A stretch of DNA of 64,000 bases from Anaeramoeba flamelloides (Eukaryota; Metamonada; Anaeramoebidae). The notes under the pieces are model-generated. The model ran no database searches and was not told the DNA's origin. It saw only the letters and a program-made list of their open reading frames with translations. This document shows, piece after piece, positions 59,130 to 64,000 of this stretch (position 1 is its first letter; each line of letters starts with the position of its first letter). The DNA lies in contig JANTQA010000016.1 in assembly GCA_027625915.1 (NCBI GenBank), forward strand, positions 4,097,001-4,161,000, written 5' to 3'. The position numbers and the translations under genes are program-made.

Positions 59130-60370
59130 ATCTTCCAAAATTCAAAAGAATAGAGAAAAATCGACGTTTTTACTCAATTCGTTTAAATTTTAGAAAACCT
59201 TGGTTAGCTTTTTTTTAATTTGAGAGATAAAAACAATATTTATTATATTTTTTTATTATTCTGATGAATTCTGGAAAACCACCATTCTTTTTTTTTTTAA
59301 TTTCAGAAATAGAAAGAAAAATTTTGAAATTTTCTTTTTATTTCTCAAATTAAAAAAAAGTGTCTTATATTTTCTTTAGTTTTCTGTTTATTTTTGAAGT
59401 GTTCTAGGTTTTTTTGAGGTTTTCTATTTTATCTAGAAAATCTATTGATTTTCCAAATAAATAGAAAACTCAAAAAAACCTAACGAAAATCAATAGATTT
59501 TACAAATAAAACAGAAAACCTCAAGAAAACCTAGGCACTTGACGACACTCCTCAAAAATATTTAAAAATAATTTCTATTCAAAATAATATTTATATATAA
59601 CAAAGATATTTAAAATCTAAAAGATACAACTTTAATCTTAAAACTCAGAAATTTTACAAATTATTTAAATAGATATTCTTATGTTATGAACAAGGAAAAA
59701 TCTAAATACTGTAAATTATACAAAAAATCAAAAAATTAGATATCATTGAAGATTTGGATCATTTTATCTGTGACCATGTCGTCAAGTGCCGTCAAGTGCC
59801 TAGAATTTCTTGGGTTTTTCTTTTTTATCTAGAAAATATATTGATTTTCCAAAACAACAGAAAACTCATGAAAACCTAAAAGTGCTTTTTTTTAATTTTA
59901 GAAATAAAAAGAAAATTTCAAAAATTTTCATTCTATTTCTCAAATTAAAAAAAAGCTAACAGTGGTTTTCCAGAATTTAAAAGAATAGAGTAAAATCAAA
60001 GATTTTACGCAATTCTTTTGAAAAATGGAAAACCTAACGACTACCCAGGGTATGAAAATAATCGTAAAATTTGGATATCTAAATTAAAAAAAAATAATAT
60101 TTCTTTCACGTATTATTACTATTTTTGATATTATTAGAAAAAAAAATTCGTAATATTTATTAACCTTAGTGTGAATAAACTTATTTTTAAGTCTTTAATA
60201 AAATTCCTAAATCACAATTTAGGAATTCGTGAAGTGCCTTAGAGTGCCATAGAGTGCCTAGGTTTTTAATAATTTCTCAAATTAAAAATAACCTAAGGTT
60301 GGCTTTCCAGTATTCAAAAGAATGTAGTAAAATCTTCGATTTTTGTCTATTCTTTTAAATTCTGGAAAAC
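59130..60370. repeat. Palindrome mosaic, cluster 2
   Basis: Same modules as the ENT-intron cluster: P1 at 59130-59199, 59964-60034 and 60300-60370; P2 near 59300-59355 and 59885-59950; P3 near 59400-59532 and 59805-59878. Decamer spacers occur at 59779-59803 (GTCAAGTGCC twice), 60229-60261 (AGTGCCTTAG, AGTGCCATAG, AGTGCCTAGG) and inverted at 59533-59550. Two AT-rich gaps (about 59555-59775 and 60045-60200) separate three sub-blocks. Confidence 0.82.
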
Positions 60371-60589
60371 ACAAAGGCAAATAAGAAGAATTAAAAACCC
60401 CCCTGTTAAATTTTAAAAAAAAATAATTATAGTTTTTTTTTTGAAAATAAACTCAATTCAAAAACACAAGTATAAATTGAAAAAAATTGAATTTATAAAT
60501 ATTGGATCTCTGGGCGAATTACTCATTGTCCCTAAATTAAAATAATCTGAAAAATTGATTTTTTAAGTTTAGAGCTCTTTATCTCCTCT

Positions 60590-61612
60590 TGTTTAGAAGT
60601 TATTCTCAATTTTCGATATTTTTTCAAAAAAATTTTTTTTTTTGAAATTTAGAATTTTTCATTTTTAAAAAAGGTACCTTTTTACACAAAAATAATTTTT
60701 TTTTGGTGTTTTAAAGATCATCTTACTAGGGTAATTTTTGATCAAAAATATGATTTTGATGAAAAAATTTGAAAAAATTAAGGTTTAAAAAAATTTTTTT
60801 TTTTGAAAATTTTTTTACTACTCTTTTGATTTTCCCATTTTTGATTGACTCAAATATTATATTTATAATATCTTTTTAACTACAATAGTTATAAATTTTT
60901 TAATTTTGAATTTTTTTTTTTAGATTAAAAAAAAATTTTTTTTATTTTTTTTTCATTTTTATCCAAGTTATTTATAAAAATACATTAGTTACTGTGAATA
61001 TTGGTTGATAAAATGAAAGATAAAAATAATTTGATATAGACAAAAAATTTTTTATTTTGATTTTTTTTGTGAATTTTTTAAATTTAAACTTTATGAGGGT
61101 TAGTGGTTTCGAAAATATTTAGTATTTAAAATGGGTGTTTTTGACTTTTTTCAAAAATGAAAATTTTAAAAATGTATATAAAAATTTTTTTCAAAATATT
61201 TTTTTAATACGAAAACTCTAGTAAAATTTCATTTTTTTTTAATTTATCAGAAAAAAAATTCACATTACCAATATTTTGAAAAAAAATTATTAGACCTCAT
61301 CTTATTTTATACAAATATTCATTTTTTCAAATTTTTAATAGCGTAACCACTAGAAAAATAATAAAAAAAATGTTAAAAAATTAAAAAAAAAAGTTTTTTT
61401 TCAAAAAAAAAACTTTAAAATTCATTTTAATCTATGGGAGTCACTATATAAAAAATATAAAAACAATCTCAATTTTTCATTTTTTTGGGGGGCTCTTGTA
61501 TTTTTCGAATTATTACCCAAAATAGTTTTGAAAAATCACTATTAAAAAATTTGTATATAAAAATCGATTTTGGGCAATATCTCGAAAACTCAACGTCCTA
61601 GAGACTTCTAAC
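60590..61612. repeat. Imperfect inverted-end block of A-run/T-run dyads
   Basis: The left end GTTTAGAAGTTATTCTCAAT pairs loosely with the reverse of the right end (GGTTAGAAGTCTCTAGGACG then TTGAGTTTTCGAGATATT). Between them, runs such as AAAAATTTTTTT recur every few dozen bases, a texture not seen elsewhere in the window. No open frame. It could be an old element of about 1 kb. Confidence 0.45.
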
Positions 61613-61699
61613 CACCAAAAATCGAAATTTAAGACAATTTTGAATTTGTTGAGCAAAAAAAAAATTTTTTGATCCCAGTTTTATATTTACTCTTGTGTG

Positions 61700-61888
61700 G
61701 TAACATTAATGATTAAAATTTTGTCATGGGTGAGCACAAATTTGGGGTGGAACAAGACGAAATTTTAATCATTAATGTTATCAAAAGAATTGTGTGGTTT
61801 TGGGGTGGGCGCGCAAAGCATGTGCACCCTAAAATCCCAAATTCTTTTGATAACATTAATAATAATAATTTCGTCTTGGTCCACCCCC
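61700..61888. repeat. Three-armed inverted repeat with GC-rich core
   Basis: The arm at about 61744-61808 (GGGGTGGAACAAGACGAAAT, then TTATCAAAAGAATT) pairs with the reverse complement of 61824-61888 (GGGGTGGACCAAGACGAAAT, then TTATCAAAAGAATT). The loop region is GC-rich (GGGCGCGCAAAGCATGTGC). A further partial arm at 61700-61735 (TAACATTAATGATTAAAAT, then GGGTGAGCAC) repeats the right arm, so the middle arm could pair with either side. Confidence 0.75.
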
Positions 61889-61937
61889 TTCTGGTATGAA
61901 TGATTTGTTTAAGGGTAAATTTAAGTGTAAATTTTAG

Positions 61938-62136
61938 TACAGTCAGTTTCACTTTTAAGGCACAAACTTTCAAGGAAATTTAAGGCACAAAAAAATCTCA
62001 GATTAAAGCACAAAATTCAGATTCTAGTAAAAATAAATTGTAAAAAAAAAATTCCAAAATTTGTGCCTTAATTTGAGATTTTTTTGTGCCTTAAATTTCC
62101 TTGAAAGTTTGTGCCTTAAAAGTGAAACTGACTGTA
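61938..62136. mobile_element. Palindromic TA element, copy 2 (near-perfect)
   Basis: 199 bp with TA at both ends. The arms start ACAGTCAGTTTCACTTTTAA and continue with GGCACAAACTTTCAAGGAAA and TTAAGGCACAAAAAAATC, mirrored almost perfectly. Only the A/T-rich centre of about 40 bp is unpaired. The high arm identity suggests a recent insertion or arm homogenisation. Confidence 0.88.
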
Positions 62137-63549
62137 ATTGTTAATTTTTTATAATTTTGGATTTTATCGATTTTATTTTACATATTTGAACCATCCTAAG
62201 TAATAAAAAAGAGGTATAATCCAGAAATTATCTCTTAATGTAAATATCAATAAAAAATTAAAAAATCAATTTTTTTCAAAAAAAAATTCAAAATTTTATA
62301 ATTATTGATCGAATTAAACTCAAAAATAATTATAAAAAAATTAAAAATTTCGCGATCTACTGATTTTTTGAAAAAGATAGAAAAATTTACATATGCCTCC
62401 CCCTCTGGCATATATGGACGTTTGTCACACTCTCATAGTACAAAAATATTAGGATAAAAATTCGAAAATCGGAGATGGTCGATATGTGCGGATAAGGGAT
62501 ATCATGATTTTTTTTCAAACAATTTTTTTCTCGATTAAAAAAAGAATCTTTTTTCTTTTTGAGAGAAAAAAAAAAATTTTTTTTGTGATCAGAATGAAAA
62601 CTTTTAAATTTCATTTCAAAGTGATTTTGAGATTTTCGAAAAGTTTTGAAAAAAAAAGAATACAAAAAAATCAAAAAAATTATTGAAAATCAAAAATCAA
62701 AAATAATGAAAAAAAATGATAAATAATTAACTTTAAAATTATTTCTATTGATTGTTAATATCTATTGTTTCTATTTAAGAGTCAAATATCACTTTTCTTG
62801 GAATTAAATTGATTTTGAAGGTGTGCCCCAATTTTTGGAATTGAGTTTAGGTATAGTTTTTTATATTATGTTATTTCAAAAATCGAGTGGTATATTTTTA
62901 AAATATATTTTTGTTCACTTTCTTTATAGTCAATAAAATTTCTTCCCTTCTTTCAAAGAAAAATAATAATTTATTATTAAATAGTTCTGAAATATCTTGG
63001 ATTTTGAACTTATCCCAAAATGAGAAAATATGATCCAAAATTTTTAAAAACAATAATTCATTTTAGGAAACAACCTTAAAAAGGAAGTTAGGTTCTCATA
63101 GTTATCAGATTATTACTTTTTTTTCAATTTCAAGATCTAATGTATTTTTTTGGGAATTTGCTATTAAATTTACTAAAAGATTTTTTCTTATATAAATTAT
63201 TTAAGCAATGATTTTCATCTTGTTTGTTAAAGATTTTATAACAATTCATCTCATCAACTCAATTTCGTTTTCTCTTTTAGTTAAGTAAAAATTCAAAAAA
63301 AGAGATTAGACCTAAAAATACTTAGGATTATTCTTCAAAAAATTACCAAAGTTTAAAAAAAAAAAATATTCTAAGATCGAAACCCAAACAATATAACATA
63401 AAAATTTTTACAAAAAGTTCTAATTTTCAAAAAAGTGGAAACCTAAAGTAACCTGTAAAGCCAAAATTCTCTCTATAAAACTAAAAGTACAATAAATTTT
63501 TCATTTTTTTCAAAAAAATTTTGGTGATTCAAATTTACTTATTTTACAA

Positions 63550-64000
63550 ATGGGTATAACACTTGAAAAGGCAATCTTAAAAAAAGATCTGAAATCACTA
63601 AGATCAATAGTTCCCAAAAAGGTTTCACCAAATAAATATGAAACCAACAATTTTTTTGATGAGAAATTGACAAGCAACAAAGTTTATGTGGCAATTGAAG
63701 AAGAAACAACTGTTTTCCACCAAGCAATAAGGTGCTGTGGTGAGAAAATGTTAATTTATTTGTTGCTTGTTGGTGCTGATCCCTATTTACCAGTTATTCG
63801 GACAAGCTCGAAAAAGCCAATGAACAAAATTGTTGCTCAATTTATCGGGTTATCGATACAGAACATGGACAGTGTAAATAGTGGTAACCACAATCTTGAA
63901 GAAGTAGTAATAAAGCCAGTAACAAAGCAGATTTCCTCGATTGAATATGCAAAAGAGGTGGGTAATAAATCGGCGGTTAGGGTGTTAAGAAACTTCCAAT
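63550..64000 (+). CDS. Ankyrin-repeat-like protein, 5' part (runs off the window)
   Basis: An open frame of 150 codons begins MGITLEKAILKKDLKSLRSI and has no stop before the window ends. An in-frame TAA at 63493 with no ATG between supports the start at 63550. Ankyrin-type helices are visible: TTVFHQAIRCCGEKMLIYLLLVGADPY reads like the TPLH...G..E.V..LL..GADP pattern, and SIEYAKEVGNKSAVRVL reads like T.LD.A...GN..VV..L. A less conserved insert of about 30 residues separates the two. Sequence complexity and GC content rise sharply at the start of this frame. The rest of the gene, and hence any other domain, lies outside the window. Confidence 0.72.
   Translation, partial: MGITLEKAILKKDLKSLRSIVPKKVSPNKYETNNFFDEKLTSNKVYVAIEEETTVFHQAIRCCGEKMLIYLLLVGADPYLPVIRTSSKKPMNKIVAQFIGLSIQNMDSVNSGNHNLEEVVIKPVTKQISSIEYAKEVGNKSAVRVLRNFQ

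Larger units (their letters stand above)
57838..63549. other. Gene-free stretch between Nup50-like and ankyrin genes
   Basis: About 5.7 kb with no supported gene, but the richest in structured repeats: a foldback (58242-58586), palindrome cluster 2 (59130-60370), an imperfect inverted-end block (60590-61612), a three-armed inverted repeat (61700-61888) and a palindromic TA element (61938-62136). A short hairpin, CATATGCC/GGCATATATG, lies near 62391. Confidence 0.75.

Noticed and set aside
62391-62425. CATATGCC / GGCATATATG hairpin as a terminator or regulatory RNA
   Set aside because: Very short stem, no gene in the right position, and no second copy noticed.

Overview
This is a nuclear fragment from a very AT-rich, intron-bearing eukaryotic protist. 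The genes use the standard code, and every stop codon I could place is TAA. Introns are GT-AG. Proteins carry long Lys/Glu, Ser/Glu/Asp and Asn runs. A bacterial-type M20C dipeptidase and the K/E-rich protein style would suit an anaerobic protist such as Anaeramoeba (Metamonada), with a dictyostelid-like amoeba as an alternative. That placement is inference only.

Genes in order: a bZIP transcription factor (+, 163-1092); ribosomal protein uL16/RPL10 (-, three exons, 6455-7506); aminoacyl-histidine dipeptidase PepD (-, three exons, 11946-17000); a large C2H2 zinc-finger protein with an AT-hook-like tail (-, 22700-26326), divergently paired with a C2 + Munc13-homology (MUN-like) protein (+, 26755-31797); an equilibrative nucleoside transporter (+, three exons, 36560-42966); chaperonin CCT epsilon (-, five exons, 47534-52742); a Nup50/Nup2-like nucleoporin with a RanBD (-, two exons, 56177-57837); and the 5' part of an ankyrin-like gene running off the right edge (+, from 63550). 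All spliced models were assembled by hand and keep frame across each junction. The genes are housekeeping or regulatory and show no operon-like or pathway relationship. One small membrane-protein ORF lies antisense inside a CCT5 intron and is only a candidate.

The rest, more than half of the window, is intergenic or intronic sequence full of short non-autonomous DNA elements. I count at least eight families with inverted ends (TA, TTAA or unclear targets), and three clear nested insertions: B inside C, D2 and G inside F, and I inside H. One element keeps a fragment resembling a Tc1/mariner transposase. Three introns (PepD 3.3 kb, ENT 4.8 kb, CCT5 2.5 kb) are greatly enlarged next to the 0.09-0.8 kb of the others, and at least two of them (ENT and CCT5) contain these elements.

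The most unusual structure is a modular palindrome mosaic at 39082-40236 (inside the ENT intron) and again at 59130-60370, with a decayed copy near 53938-54230. Three palindrome types share termini ending in AAAACCTAACG or CCTAGGTTTT and alternate with GC-richer decamer spacers of the form AGTGCCNNNN. A second oddity is a three-armed inverted repeat with a GC-rich core at 61700-61888, next to a near-perfect palindromic TA element. All repeat boundaries were read by eye and may be off by a few bases. No tRNA, rRNA, CRISPR array or recognisable virus-derived element was seen.
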